From: Siphonodentalium dalli
Taxonomy: Eukaryota; Mollusca; Scaphopoda; Gadilida; Siphonodentaliidae
DNA length: 64,000 nucleotides
Assembly (NCBI GenBank): GCA_032622095.1
Contig: CP136064.1
Span: 185,488,209 to 185,552,208 of the forward strand
Direction of reading: 5' to 3'
Of the stretch, positions 58,501 to 61,403 are shown in pieces. Numbering within the stretch: the first letter of the stretch is position 1; the number at the start of each line of letters is the position of its first letter. The notes below the pieces were generated by a model that saw only the letters and a program-made list of their open reading frames with translations, did not search any database and was not told where the DNA came from. A program made the translations under genes and the position numbers.

Positions 58501-59974
58501 CTTGTTTGCACTATAAAATGGGACCCAAAGTGAGTGGAAGGCCAGCGGACGATCACATCAACTTTGTCATAATAAGCACCCAAACATTATAAAAACACAG
58601 AATAAATGTTAACTATAACTAGGTGATCTATTTGTTGTTTTTGTGTAAGTTAATTCCAAATTCTCAATCATTTGTATATATTCAAATGCCACCATGCACC
58701 CATTATATACTACCCTGAAAAGACAACAAAGTTCATAATTGAGAACGCTGTATATTGTCTACCGCTTTTGGGCAACGGATGCATGAACACTCTTTATATT
58801 CAAATGTCACAATACCACATACAAAATCACCCATGATACCTTAAAAACGATCACAATGTCCATAATTGAGAACGCTCTTTATTGCCTACCACGTTTTGGG
58901 CGACGGAAGCATAGACGCTCTTTATAAGAGGCAATCATTGGATTTTTCCTAAGTTGACAACAATTAAAAACTTCCTCTCTCGAAAGACGATATCTGCCAT
59001 TAAAAAGTAAAATGAATGAAACAAAAAGGAAAAAAAATATATTTTTGACAAAATAATTCCTTTAAAGATACAGGTGGCGGTGGGTATGCTGTTAAAATAT
59101 TCACCTCAGTCAAAAACCGCCATAAACAGAAAGAATAGTAAAATATAGATAACCTTGTTCTTATACCAATCAGAAATATTGCATAAACAGTATGTTATTG
59201 TCAAATGTTTTTCCTTTGTTATGTACACAAAAGCAAAAAAACAGTACAAAACCTGGCCTTTGTTTAGATCCGATCATCCGGATATGGTAAACATAAAGAG
59301 CGTCATTTGTTACTGTTTTCCTGATATGGAAATAATAAAGAGTGTTTATATCATTTGTGTGTGATTAACCAATAGAATTGTGCTGTGTTATGTAAACAGA
59401 AGCAATTATGTTTGGCATATGAACAAAACTATATATATTTTAATATTCCTTCTGTTGATGCCGATTTGAACAAATATGAATATTTCTGCAACGAACGCCG
59501 CCCGTGCCTTTAATGGAATTGGGTGGAGATATTCAATACAAGAACAACTTTTTAAAAGACCCAAATCATAAGGATCCGTTGATTAGATGGAAAATGGTCC
59601 TGGGACTTTTACTAATAGGGTATTCCCACCCTTGACAGATGCAACCTGGGGGTATTAATAAGCAATGGGCGACAGCCCGGCACTTGTTATTTCTCTCAAT
59701 TATTATGGCAAAAAAATGGGTGTATTTATAATTAGCCGTGTTTCAGCGGTGCTCTTTTTCCAGGTCTGTACTCTGATGTGTATTCTTGTTTCCCTGCAGA
59801 ATTTCTGCTTGATCTGGCAGCAGATGACAGCTTAGAACAAGAATTGAGATTTGATATTGAAAGTTACACAGACAAAATAAGGAGCAAATTTGAAGGGAAA
59901 ATATGTTTTACCAGAGAACAAGTGAACAGGTTGGAAGAAGAGAAAGCAAATCTTTTTAAAGAGATCTATCGCCT
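926..59974 (+). CDS. 23-exon gene for a long coiled-coil protein (partial, unidentified)
   Basis: Gene model built by hand from splice sites and phase. Each of the 23 exons is preceded by a pyrimidine tract with AG and followed by GT. Donor and acceptor phases agree at all 22 junctions, and joining the exons leaves one open frame of about 790 codons. The product is rich in Glu, Lys, Gln and Leu with heptad-like Leu/Ile spacing, so it is probably an extended coiled-coil. Exon 10 adds a run of six prolines and an SPSP stretch, probably a flexible linker. No signal peptide, membrane segment or catalytic motif is visible, which suggests a cytosolic or cytoskeletal role. That is inference only. 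I do not recognise the family; a ciliary or cytoskeletal CCDC-type protein is a guess. Exon 1 starts in phase 0 without an ATG, and exon 23 ends in phase 2 without a stop, so both ends are probably outside the window. Introns range from 473 bp to about 9.7 kb and are full of transposons. Confidence 0.85.
1312..1555 (+). repeat. dispersed repeat, copy 1 of an inverted pair
   Basis: Diverged inverted match to 44232-44455, including gaccataccactccatag against ctatggaatggtatggtc. The match crosses the segment beginning gacgtaactatcgg at 1458, which follows a good acceptor-like cag but is repeat rather than exon. Confidence 0.6.
2666..3136. mobile_element. hAT-type MITE family B, long form with two terminal palindromes
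   Basis: The termini are inverted (CAGGCCTCAAAATATGG and its complement) and flanked by near-identical 8-bp duplications, actgtata at 2658-2665 and agtgtata at 3137-3144. Each end carries a palindrome built from AGAATGAGGTCCCCAGAGGG. The centre has ttagtttagtttctcc, shared with the copy at 12408. The right duplication abuts the polypyrimidine tract of exon 2. Confidence 0.8.
3155..3229 (+). CDS. exon 2
   Basis: 75 bp, 25 codons, phase 0 to 0. It begins ALKSKKEFK and ends FDVYGDKSE. The donor is a strong GAG/GTATGT. The acceptor lies only 18 bp beyond the end of a hAT-type MITE, so the branch point for this exon is probably inside the transposon or its target duplication. Confidence 0.75.
4054..6230 (+). 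repeat. hairpin-headed Helitron-like repeat (AGCTCACCTGAGA family)
   Basis: It starts with an imperfect hairpin (agctcacctgagatgaag, then tctccggtgg), followed by a gtccgtcc-type tract and accaaatgggttcatatttg. It ends with hairpin ACAGTCATTGACTGT directly followed by CTTG. A second, shorter copy with the same two ends lies at 50641-51524. No ORF of note, so non-autonomous. Confidence 0.6.
4648..4908 (+). repeat. tandem duplication, about 133-bp unit
   Basis: The block beginning ctgtaatgctattgtcaata and ending near ttagatttgagata occurs twice with few differences. It lies inside the hairpin-headed repeat. Confidence 0.75.
7158..8203 (+). repeat. hairpin-headed repeat with internal tandem units
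   Basis: It starts with the palindrome GCTCAACTTACTTTGTAAG then TTTGAGC, followed by cgtccgtcgtcc. Inside are several units of about 150-200 bp, each with cctgatccgatcatcac, gatgggaacgagtcatttt and a gccatcttggatttt end. It closes near taagttgagc, inverted relative to the start. Related diverged copies lie at 13288-14700 and 44505-44750. Confidence 0.6.
9245..10259. mobile_element. hAT-like non-autonomous transposon, 1015 bp
   Basis: The ends are TAGGGCCCGAC and GTCGGGCCCTA, with further subterminal gattcgattcgat repeats. The flanks ttccgaca (9237-9244) and tttggaca (10260-10267) match at 6 of 8 positions, consistent with an old 8-bp target duplication. No transposase is encoded. Confidence 0.65.
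11214..11645 (+). repeat. tandem repeat, about 122-bp unit, four copies
   Basis: Copies begin near 11215, 11338, 11459 and 11580, each with gaaacatgcttcatttctac (or a close variant), a gtcaaaa(a/c)gtggattca segment, and a run of C. The first three go on to a gctgcagcc-type motif, gctgaagcc in the third; the last is truncated. The ORF through the array is a by-product. Confidence 0.8.
12408..12840. mobile_element. hAT-type MITE family B, long form
   Basis: It starts CAAGCCTGAATCTAG and ends in the diverged complement ctcagacttg. The flanks cttggcct (12400-12407) and cttggccc (12841-12848) are a 7-of-8 duplication. It has two palindromic ends with ccctctggggacctcattct and the same core as 2666-3136. 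It lies 97 bp upstream of exon 3. Confidence 0.78.
12938..13051 (+). CDS. exon 3 (two competing frames in its first half)
   Basis: 114 bp, acceptor ttttctatccag, donor CTT/GTGAGT. Read in phase 0 to follow exon 2 it gives 38 codons, ending CEERLNLLRDVYYWVNNQHD then L, and joins exon 4 cleanly. In the first 50 bp the frame two bases later reads NTEEFYYNEDPSPLTEL before TGA at 12991. That reading looks more protein-like than LTRRSFIIMKIHHH. A one-base error or indel near 12990, or use of the weak AG at 12947-12948, would change the model. An in-frame ATG lies at 12962. Confidence 0.7.
13288..14700 (+). repeat. diverged hairpin-headed repeat with tandem units
   Basis: It starts actcaacttgacaaagtcg then tgtttgagc, as in the 7158 element. 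Units recur with gatgggagc and cagcagccatcttgg-like segments and ctgcagcccacattta near 13500, 14200 and 14500. Non-coding. Confidence 0.5.
14759..15021. mobile_element. piggyBac-like TTAA MITE (CATGACTGGAGCG end type)
   Basis: TTAA at both ends; the inner termini are ccttccatgactggagcg and cccgtcatgaaagtg. It contains two diverged copies of the palindromic module around ttctcttatatatg. The outermost 20 bp match the split element at 34380-38252. Confidence 0.72.
15230..15376. mobile_element. long hairpin element, arms about 65 bp
   Basis: The left arm runs from ggtatctcaaactcg through ctattttatacg and ccactaaattc. The right arm repeats this inverted, ending tgagatcctc. The loop is gcctcggtaaacctcggc. 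Typical of a foldback MITE. It lies 57 bp upstream of exon 4. Confidence 0.65.
15433..15506 (+). CDS. exon 4
   Basis: 74 bp, phase 0 to 2. Acceptor ctgttttccag, donor TGT/GTGAGT. It encodes EKVQLTSKEMDELMGDVE and continues SAHENV; the final Val codon is completed by exon 5. Acidic and coiled-coil-like. Confidence 0.85.
16602..16912. mobile_element. foldback element, arms about 105 bp
   Basis: Left arm: atcagttcataaatacatg, gtaccttta, tctcacaagggag and aattatttcattc. The same segments appear inverted and in reverse order in the right arm, ending cttgagcaaaatttt. About 100 bp of AT-rich DNA separates the arms. Confidence 0.65.
17100..17186 (+). CDS. exon 5
   Basis: 87 bp, phase 2 to 2. Acceptor ttttttcag, donor AGA/GTAAGT. 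It encodes HAVDFFSTSCNKVVKLG and then RFLEEVSILK. Confidence 0.85.
17253..17672 (-). mobile_element. tRNA-derived SINE with ATT tail
   Basis: Read on the minus strand from 17672, it starts ggagctccatggtccagtgg. An A-box-like tggtccagtgg is followed about 45 bp later by a B-box-like gggttcgcagc, the arrangement of a pol III promoter from a tRNA. The 3' end reads cgctatataaaactggtc followed by (att)n. The 129-codon minus-strand ORF here is not a gene. Confidence 0.75.
17979..18710. mobile_element. mariner-like MITE with TA target duplication
   Basis: The inverted termini are about 38 bp: CCTTACTCGTATTaAAATTC with gcgcagtactat, mirrored at the right end as gcgaatttaaatacgagtaa plus gg. TA flanks both sides. 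The gcgcgaattcaaa motif recurs internally. The interior ORFs of 60-70 codons match nothing I know. Confidence 0.72.
18906..18955 (+). CDS. exon 6
   Basis: 50 bp, phase 2 to 1. Acceptor ttgttttatag, donor ATG/GTAAGT. It encodes the basic segment EARKGKKPEKIQVFD. Small, but both neighbours require exactly this phase. Confidence 0.8.
20452..20559 (+). CDS. exon 7
   Basis: 108 bp, phase 1 to 1. Acceptor ttttattatttcag, donor CAG/GTGCAT. It contains NDPDKLELAAENQIRLFEEA followed by TKLTKNVHYRA. The 21-bp minisatellite begins about 340 bp downstream in the following intron. Confidence 0.85.
20902..23038. repeat. 21-bp minisatellite, about 100 copies
   Basis: The unit is gagtttagtgggttatcagc plus one variable base (a, c or t). 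The main variants are gggatatcagc and gggttagcagcc. All units are 21 bp except one 24-bp unit at about 22863-22890 with an extra gtt. The period is a multiple of three and lacks stops in three frames, so long ORFs of 730, 743 and 443 codons appear on both strands. They are artefacts of the repeat. It lies wholly within intron 7. The right third is the most uniform, with eleven consecutive gccgag-type units at about 22650-22868. Confidence 0.97.
23485..23560 (+). repeat. degraded tRNA-like SINE head
   Basis: tgtagccgagtggcttatga resembles an A box in a Leu/Ser-type tRNA head. A diverged B-box-like ggtggctagttgg follows about 40 bp later. It is too degraded to fold as a tRNA and ends just before exon 8. 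Confidence 0.35.
23588..23691 (+). CDS. exon 8
   Basis: 104 bp, phase 1 to 0. Acceptor tctgtattgtag, donor AAT/GTAAAT. It encodes FRQGQRQTKHLFNAVQLVQG then a Lys-rich tail ending TADDAQN. A degraded tRNA-like repeat sits just upstream. Confidence 0.85.
23822..24288 (+). repeat. Helitron-like repeat, C-run hairpin head, CTAG end
   Basis: It begins with a C-run/G-run hairpin around agtgatgaagtta, then gtccatccgtcc. It ends with hairpin GTCCCATTGAGAC, ten bases, then CTAG and T, the classic Helitron 3' arrangement. The related, longer copy is at 54696-55456. Confidence 0.6.
24578..24934. mobile_element. piggyBac-like TTAA MITE (ACCCAACA end type)
   Basis: TTAA duplications flank CCCTTTACCCAACAGAAC and its complement. 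Two copies of the palindromic module (ccaatgcattctcttatata either side of a cgac/gtcg centre) sit head to tail inside. The first is itself flanked by an inverted copy of the terminus up to gggtaaagg, suggesting partial self-nesting. The right half carries cacaatgtggccaatgaacc, shared with 56008-56438. Confidence 0.78.
25575..25685 (+). CDS. exon 9
   Basis: 111 bp, phase 0 to 0, 37 codons. Acceptor aataatttcag, donor TAT/GTAAGT. It encodes MMQKYQTEITELKTGLRKAQ then IEANQARELY, with clear heptads. A TTAA MITE begins 36 bp after the exon. Confidence 0.9.
25722..25915 (+). mobile_element. piggyBac-like TTAA MITE (CTATACTAAATGG end), right end decayed
   Basis: It begins TTAACCCTTTCTATACTAAA, then tacattggaatagtctatc as in the complete copy at 45231-45466. 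A run of G interrupts the middle. The right end fades near gatgttcagataat. It lies 36 bp after exon 9. Confidence 0.6.
26020..28830. other. intron 9 remainder, nothing firm
   Basis: The stretch 26030-26350 is richer in G and C, with two short coding-like fragments (see findings). From 26400 to 28830 I see AT-rich DNA without recognisable repeats, exons or RNA genes. Confidence 0.5.
28840..29017 (+). CDS. exon 10 (coiled coil plus proline-rich linker)
   Basis: 178 bp, phase 0 to 1. Acceptor cccattgtag, donor TAG/GTATGG. The first half is coiled-coil (ETVIKLEDEIMQLM). The second half holds a run of six prolines, then VRSPSPEIVRIG. The proline stretch probably breaks the coiled coil and could bind SH3- or WW-type domains or be phosphorylated at SP sites (inference). 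A TTAA MITE starts 10 bp downstream of the exon. Confidence 0.9.
29028..29483. mobile_element. piggyBac-like TTAA MITE (GAGTGCCA end type)
   Basis: TTAA flanks CCCTTTGAGTGCCAGG and cctgtggcactcaaaggg. The palindromic ccaatgcattctcttatata module lies about 50 bp from the left end. A reverse-oriented copy of the whole element is at 60035-60462. The left TTAA is 10 bp from the end of exon 10. Confidence 0.82.
29638..30606 (+). repeat. tandem repeat of about 175 bp, five copies, in a hairpin-headed repeat
   Basis: Copies start near 29668, 29848, 30019, 30193 and 30365, each with gtctgttcatgtcataactt or a close variant, then tctcaatgaaatttggtatg, then a tccattctagagtta-like segment (the last copy more diverged). 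The region begins acagggctagatttt and ends ctcttg. The string acagggctagatttt recurs at 30612, so a second truncated unit may follow. Confidence 0.75.
30953..31020 (+). CDS. exon 11
   Basis: 68 bp, phase 1 to 0. Acceptor tttctattttcag, donor ATG/GTGAGT. It encodes NELRSRYEEEIKKLM, a highly charged coiled-coil segment. Confidence 0.85.
31021..32680. other. intron 11, first part, no recognised feature
   Basis: Only an 83-codon chance ORF at 32454-32705 and AT-rich sequence are visible. The segment 31640-31880 has slightly higher GC and repeated gtgtca/gtcacc motifs without clear structure. Confidence 0.4.
32681..32843. mobile_element. foldback MITE, arms about 75 bp
   Basis: The left arm begins tataagcaatcaatgttg and includes atagaagtgtctaatgc. 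The right arm carries gcatcagacacttctat and ends gtggattgcttat. The loop is AT-rich. Confidence 0.65.
33313..33779. mobile_element. inverted-repeat element enclosing a hAT fragment
   Basis: aaaagtcatactggactc at about 33313 is mirrored as gagtccagtatgactttt at about 33762. Inside, from 33352, is CAGGGACGAGCCGAGAGGGC and further sequence shared with the hAT element at 45470-46367. Confidence 0.5.
34297..34360 (+). CDS. exon 12
   Basis: 64 bp, phase 0 to 1. Acceptor gctatttatacag, donor AAG/GTTTGT. It encodes GEIYSLDEKIKFYEDRLTEL then K. A TTAA MITE split by a Helitron begins 19 bp downstream. Confidence 0.85.
34465..34513 (+). repeat. GTCT microsatellite
   Basis: About twelve uninterrupted gtct units close to the Helitron 5' end. 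Confidence 0.95.
34617..36240 (+). repeat. alternating A/B tandem array inside the Helitron
   Basis: Units of about 130-150 bp alternate. Type A has gtcgccgattgccaccaaac and aatcatccccatgatatg. Type B has agcgccgatttccacc and ttcttatccatgatacgagg. A units start near 34672, 34801, 35082, 35372 and 36014, and B units near 34952, 35230, 35520 and 35775. A-B pairs form dimers of about 290 bp. Confidence 0.7.
37271..37595. mobile_element. hairpin-containing element, copy 1
   Basis: It shares catgacgtt, atgaaaccggaactat, tgtgcctaaataaacc-like and atggatttgttgat segments with 40871-41163. The second half is a palindrome around gcacttgtgccat, ending ctcgtgttgttctgtgta. Confidence 0.55.
37674..37793. 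mobile_element. hairpin MITE, about 120 bp
   Basis: acactttttggttggatatg and aattatctcat are mirrored by atgagataattaccatatcc and aaccaaaatgtgt. Nested inside the split TTAA element. Confidence 0.7.
38592..39083. repeat. possible inverted-repeat element
   Basis: tacttggtttacggattt at 38592 is mirrored by acgtaaaccaagta at about 39068. The interior is very AT-rich. It lies about 95 bp upstream of exon 13. Confidence 0.4.
39177..39271 (+). CDS. exon 13
   Basis: 95 bp, phase 1 to 0. Acceptor gtgattacag, donor GAC/GTATCT. It encodes HEQCLKLLRDYELKEKEREE then SITELPKLPD. If the rather weak donor is skipped, the frame adds eight codons and stops at TAA 39296-39298, so a shorter isoform is possible. 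Confidence 0.85.
40648..40769 (+). CDS. exon 14
   Basis: 122 bp, phase 0 to 2. Acceptor gtctcttctgtag, donor AAG/GTGAGG. It encodes IMVDNDEKGAAYYKTLI then SGMRKEYAQSMEKLKAHHKT. Confidence 0.88.
40871..41163. mobile_element. hairpin-containing element, copy 2
   Basis: Same family as 37271-37595. It begins cacatgacgttccc, and the palindromic second half has atggatttgttgatatggca, mirrored by cgccatatcaaataaacc, ending gtgtgttctgtgta. Confidence 0.55.
41190..41700 (+). repeat. diverged repeat with GTCC-type tract
   Basis: It contains gtcattccatccatccatcc, then two diverged copies of a segment with ttgagcaatattcaacagaa and ttcttgatatttggtac about 130 bp apart. Same general architecture as the hairpin-headed repeats. 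Confidence 0.45.
42380..42569 (+). CDS. exon 15
   Basis: 190 bp, the longest exon, phase 2 to 0. Acceptor acatctgcag, donor GGG/GTAAGC. It contains EVVQKEQMHGLLKDTVRMLR, then IVHLRDCMTDVLDKENLK and LQQLPKLIPEG. Its base composition is clearly richer in G and C than the flanking introns. Confidence 0.9.
43043..43097 (+). CDS. exon 16
   Basis: 55 bp, phase 0 to 1. Acceptor tctctttttcag, donor AAT/GTGAGT. It encodes TMPEPKEILQMLSLSVIE. The phase change it makes is exactly what exon 17 needs. Confidence 0.8.
43775..43835 (-). repeat. tRNA-like fragment (A and B boxes)
   Basis: On the minus strand, tggcgcgatgg is followed after 16 bases by aggttcgagttttacc. These resemble pol III A and B boxes, but the spacing is too short for an intact tRNA. 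Probably a SINE remnant. Confidence 0.35.
43905..44160 (+). repeat. diverged hairpin-headed repeat fragment
   Basis: It contains ctgtccatccatccatctg and ttttggtttcctgatgataa, then aatacaggtcaagttcgaat, which recurs at 3300-3650 and 62930-63400. Confidence 0.5.
44232..44455 (-). repeat. dispersed repeat, copy 2 of an inverted pair
   Basis: Inverted relative of 1312-1555, about 43 kb away. See that entry. Confidence 0.6.
44505..44750 (+). repeat. fragment of the GCTCAACTTAC-family repeat
   Basis: It has gggaacgagtcattttgagg, catggccaccagcagccatc and a second partial unit at 44650 with catgaaatttgtcatggatg, as in 7158-8203. Confidence 0.6.
45231..45466. mobile_element. piggyBac-like TTAA MITE (CTATACTAAATGG end type)
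   Basis: The left end ttagccctttctatactaaa has one change in TTAA; the right end is gtatagaaagggttaa. The interior has tacattggaatggtctatt and gaacatctcctatgggataa. A hAT element was inserted immediately to its right and duplicated part of its right TTAA. Confidence 0.75.
45470..46367. mobile_element. hAT-type non-autonomous transposon, 898 bp
   Basis: The termini CAGGGACCAGCC and GGCTGGTCCCTG are exact complements, flanked by a perfect 8-bp duplication GTTAATAA at 45462-45469 and 46368-46375. Subterminal ttcgccttatttttgcagtc motifs occur at both ends. No transposase. A related fragment lies at 33352. Confidence 0.9.
46413..46558 (+). CDS. exon 17
   Basis: 146 bp, phase 1 to 0. Acceptor cttttgttgtag, donor GAG/GTTTGT. 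It encodes LHQMEEVLSNAFMALRVTLK, then ETAQQRQEILQKHAEAAKEM and E. A degenerate TTAA MITE begins 8 bp downstream, almost touching the donor. Confidence 0.88.
46567..46798. mobile_element. degenerate TTAA MITE (CTATACTAAATGG end type)
   Basis: It starts TTAATCCTTTCTTTAGTCAA and ends tttagtaaagaaaggtttaa. The interior, with ggattctcccactcagttat and aatgttcagataat, is like 45231-45466. The left end is 8 bp after exon 17. Confidence 0.7.
47586..47724. mobile_element. hAT-type MITE family B, short perfect palindrome
   Basis: It starts CAAGCCTTGAAATAGGGTG and ends in its exact complement, with near-perfect arms of about 65 bp. The flanks gctacgcc (47578-47585) and gctatgcc (47725-47732) are a 7-of-8 duplication. 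Confidence 0.85.
48436..48564 (+). CDS. exon 18
   Basis: 129 bp, phase 0 to 0, 43 codons. Acceptor tttctttctttcag, donor AAG/GTACGT. It encodes a basic segment, MRKAHGRVVAFKSNLIKTKS then KVRKSMFDRAKIHRK. Strongly positive, unlike the acidic exons around it. A hairpin-headed repeat starts 28 bp downstream. Confidence 0.88.
48593..49330 (+). repeat. AGCTCACCTGAGA-family repeat, two heads in tandem
   Basis: The hairpin head occurs at 48593 and again at 48691, so a truncated copy precedes a longer one. A gtccgtcc tract follows, then gaccgattgggtttatattt. The right end is unclear. Confidence 0.6.
49603..50021. mobile_element. hAT-type MITE family B, diverged long form
   Basis: Two palindromes (near 49630-49715 and 49920-50000) built from gaggttcccagagggtgaat, and the same middle segment as 2666-3136. 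The termini are eroded. Confidence 0.6.
50100..50620 (+). repeat. diverged hairpin-headed repeat remnant
   Basis: It carries gtccatccatccatcaacaa, cacattcagatttgttcaaa and a later ctacctgtatctatgctgta, all shared with 4100-5640. No clear ends. Confidence 0.45.
50641..51524 (+). repeat. AGCTCACCTGAGA-family repeat with CTTG end
   Basis: It starts agctcacctgagacgaagct and ends with hairpin acagtctttgactgt plus cttg, matching both ends of 4054-6230. It is shorter, so internally deleted. Non-coding. Confidence 0.62.
52203..52285 (+). CDS. exon 19
   Basis: 83 bp, phase 0 to 2. Acceptor tattttttggcag, donor TCT/GTGAGT. It encodes DKKYLSLMGRYALLWKMYSG then LQKELNN; unusually aromatic for this protein. 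Confidence 0.87.
52513..53072. mobile_element. hAT-like element with ttggcaaa repeats
   Basis: The left end taggcttcgcgttgtcactt and right end (complement cagggtccacgctggcc) match at about 9 of the first 14 bases. agtaatta flanks both sides (52505-52512, 53073-53080). Both ends carry aatttggcaa-type motifs. Non-coding. Confidence 0.6.
53600..53687 (+). CDS. exon 20
   Basis: 88 bp, phase 2 to 0. Acceptor atcgttccag, donor CAG/GTAGTT. It encodes QQDFEETLTKTVEERETFLV then TQLDAGIRQ. Confidence 0.86.
54696..55456 (+). repeat. Helitron-like repeat, CCCCCC hairpin head, CTAG end
   Basis: The head is the palindrome tataccccccgcaacgaagt plus taggggggtata, followed by gtccgtccgtccgtgg. Three diverged units of about 165 bp contain accatgggaacctgtgcacc. 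It ends with hairpin GTCCCATTGGGAC, ten bases, CTAG and T. Confidence 0.68.
56008..56438. mobile_element. piggyBac-like TTAA MITE (ACCCAACA end type)
   Basis: TTAA, CCCTTTACCCAACAGAAC and complement. The palindromic module is present near the left end, and a shortened second copy lies at 56232-56283. The right part matches 24578-24934. It ends 96 bp before exon 21. Confidence 0.8.
56535..56648 (+). CDS. exon 21 (two possible donors)
   Basis: Acceptor attttttccag. It encodes QELKLSIKDQRQNLVLLDQA then YAENK. Two in-phase donors compete: AAG/GTTTCT ending at 56627 (31 codons) and GCA/GTTAGT ending at 56648 (38 codons, adding VSKTLHA). The longer form keeps the heptads running into exon 22, so I chose it. 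Neither donor is strong. Confidence 0.78.
57287..57883. mobile_element. mariner-like MITE with termini over 100 bp
   Basis: It starts CAGTAATGCCCTAAATAATC and ends in the complement, with near-identical arms of about 110 bp through tcggaaagctctcc, flanked by TA. A diverged copy of one arm lies at 42045-42140. A fragment of a TTAA MITE (ataagagaatgcattggc to gaagggttaa) is nested at about 57425-57522. Confidence 0.8.
57944..58046 (+). CDS. exon 22
   Basis: 103 bp, phase 0 to 1. Acceptor tactaattacag, donor AAG/GTATGG. It encodes MSTALIQKAL, then EIPRRRFAYLAEQYIQYKEM. A hAT-type MITE with a perfect 8-bp target duplication begins 17 bp downstream. Confidence 0.88.
58064..58317. mobile_element. 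hAT-type MITE family B, two palindromes
   Basis: It starts CAAGCCTTGAAATAGGG and ends in the exact complement, flanked by a perfect 8-bp duplication TATACTGC (58056-58063, 58318-58325). Two separate palindromes are joined by cttacacctcag. It sits 17 bp after exon 22. Confidence 0.92.
58680..58930 (+). repeat. direct repeat of about 120 bp, two copies
   Basis: ataattgagaacgct, then attg(t/c)ctaccgc or acgttttggg, then gcatgaacactctttata or a variant, occur in both copies. The rest of 58330-59790 shows no exon. A hairpin (gggcgacagccc) followed by cacttgt at about 59667-59690 may be the end of a Helitron-like repeat. Confidence 0.45.
59800..59974 (+). CDS. exon 23
   Basis: 175 bp, phase 1 to 2. 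Acceptor tgtttccctgcag, donor CCT/GTGAGT. It encodes FLLDLAADDSLEQELRFDIE, a short link, then FTREQVNRLEEEKANLFKEI and YRL. Because it ends in phase 2 at a good donor, at least one further exon must follow. None is convincing before 64000. Confidence 0.9.
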
Positions 59975-60034
59975 GTGAGTAAAAAGTCTAAGACTGCTAC
60001 AATTACACTTGCTATGTGATTGGATTTGTGATTC

Positions 60035-60462
60035 TTAACCCTTTCAGTGCCAGGGGCCGATCTCATCGGCCCTAATTTACGGTCTGTAAAATCAGCCCTT
60101 TTTTAAAAGATTTTTTTGGGTATGCTTAAGCATGCTATAGCAAATTTAAAAACAAACTGGATAAAACCTTAGGGGCATGTTATAACTCAAAACTATCACC
60201 AAGTATTCATAGTAATAATTTTGATGCCCATGAAAAACGTAAGATTCCCTGGCACTAAACCTACAAAATAAGTCTATTAAAGAATATAAGAAAAAATTAT
60301 TAAAATTGTATAAAATAATAACAAATGATGAAAAATTGTTAGGCCAATGCATTCTCTTATATATGTGAGGCGACCTATTGTCGACTCGCATATATAAGAG
60401 AATACATTGGCACAGGGTATATGGGTTGATACAAAAATCGGACCTGGCACTGAAAGGGTTAA
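60035..60462. mobile_element. piggyBac-like TTAA MITE (CAGTGCCA end type), inverted copy
   Basis: TTAA flanks CCCTTTCAGTGCCAGG and cctggcactgaaaggg. Its inner sequence is the reverse complement of 29028-29483, with the palindromic module near the right end. It starts 60 bp after exon 23. Confidence 0.82.
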
Positions 60463-60759
60463 GTATTTGATGCTAATCCCCATGGTGTGACTGTATGCAC
60501 ACTAATCATTTGTGGATTCACTACACCTCTGGTCAACCACGACACATGGCATATCTGATCGGAGTAATTGTGGTATCTCAAAGACAGGACTGAAATTCCT
60601 TCAGCGACTTCCATACAGTAAACCAGTAAACTTCACCCCATAGCTGAAAAATTTGTCACATGGCTGATTTCACAGTGTTGACAATTTTAGGGATTATAGC
60701 AAATTGTAATTCAATTGAGTATTTGTCACTAAATACAAGCATTCTGATTGGCCGAGAGC

Positions 60760-60990
60760 GGCTAACTTTAGTTTTCGATTCACCGACATCGGCGCTTCAG
60801 CATCAAATCTGAATGTAGCACGGTAATATTTCATCGGCGCAGAATGGAGTAGCGAAACATGCACACCAGCGCGTTGTTGTCTATTGATACCGTTCATCGG
60901 CTGCTTCAGTGTGCATCAAATATGAATGTAGCACGGTAAAATTTCATCGGCGCAGAACAGAGTAGCAAAACGAGCCAACCCGCCCCACAG
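60760..60990 (+). repeat. direct duplication of about 110 bp
   Basis: atgaatgtagcacggtaa, then atttcatcggcgcagaa and agagtagc, occur at about 60811 and 60922 with small changes. No coding evidence. Confidence 0.5.
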
Positions 60991-61319
60991 GAAATTGTTA
61001 CGGAGCAGTGTTCCGAGTAACGGAATGAACAAACCCAACGATTTGTGCACGGTGACAATGGCAAAATGAAAGTCTCGATTCGTGTCATGAAAATGACTAA
61101 ATTATACTTTTTATACAGTTTTTTTTTGCAAATTCCTTGCTAGATTAAATTACAATGGAGATAAACGTACCTGTATTATCAGTTTTCAAACTATTTAGCT
61201 GAAAATTGTGTACCAGTTTAAATTGTCAAATATAGCTTTTAATTGGCATTCAAATTGTAAGTATTATATGATTATGATGCATTGTGAAAAGATACACTAC
61301 ATCACACCTTGCGTTCAGC

Positions 61320-61403
61320 CAAGCCTTAAAATAGGGTGCCTGTCATTTGCAGAATGAGGTCCCCAGAGGGTGAATTTAGTGATGCTATCCCGCATACGGG
61401 CAC
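61320..61403 (+). mobile_element. truncated family-B MITE
   Basis: caagccttaaaatagggtgc and the first palindrome arm through gatgctatcccgcat are present, then the sequence breaks off into unrelated DNA at about 61403. Confidence 0.75.
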
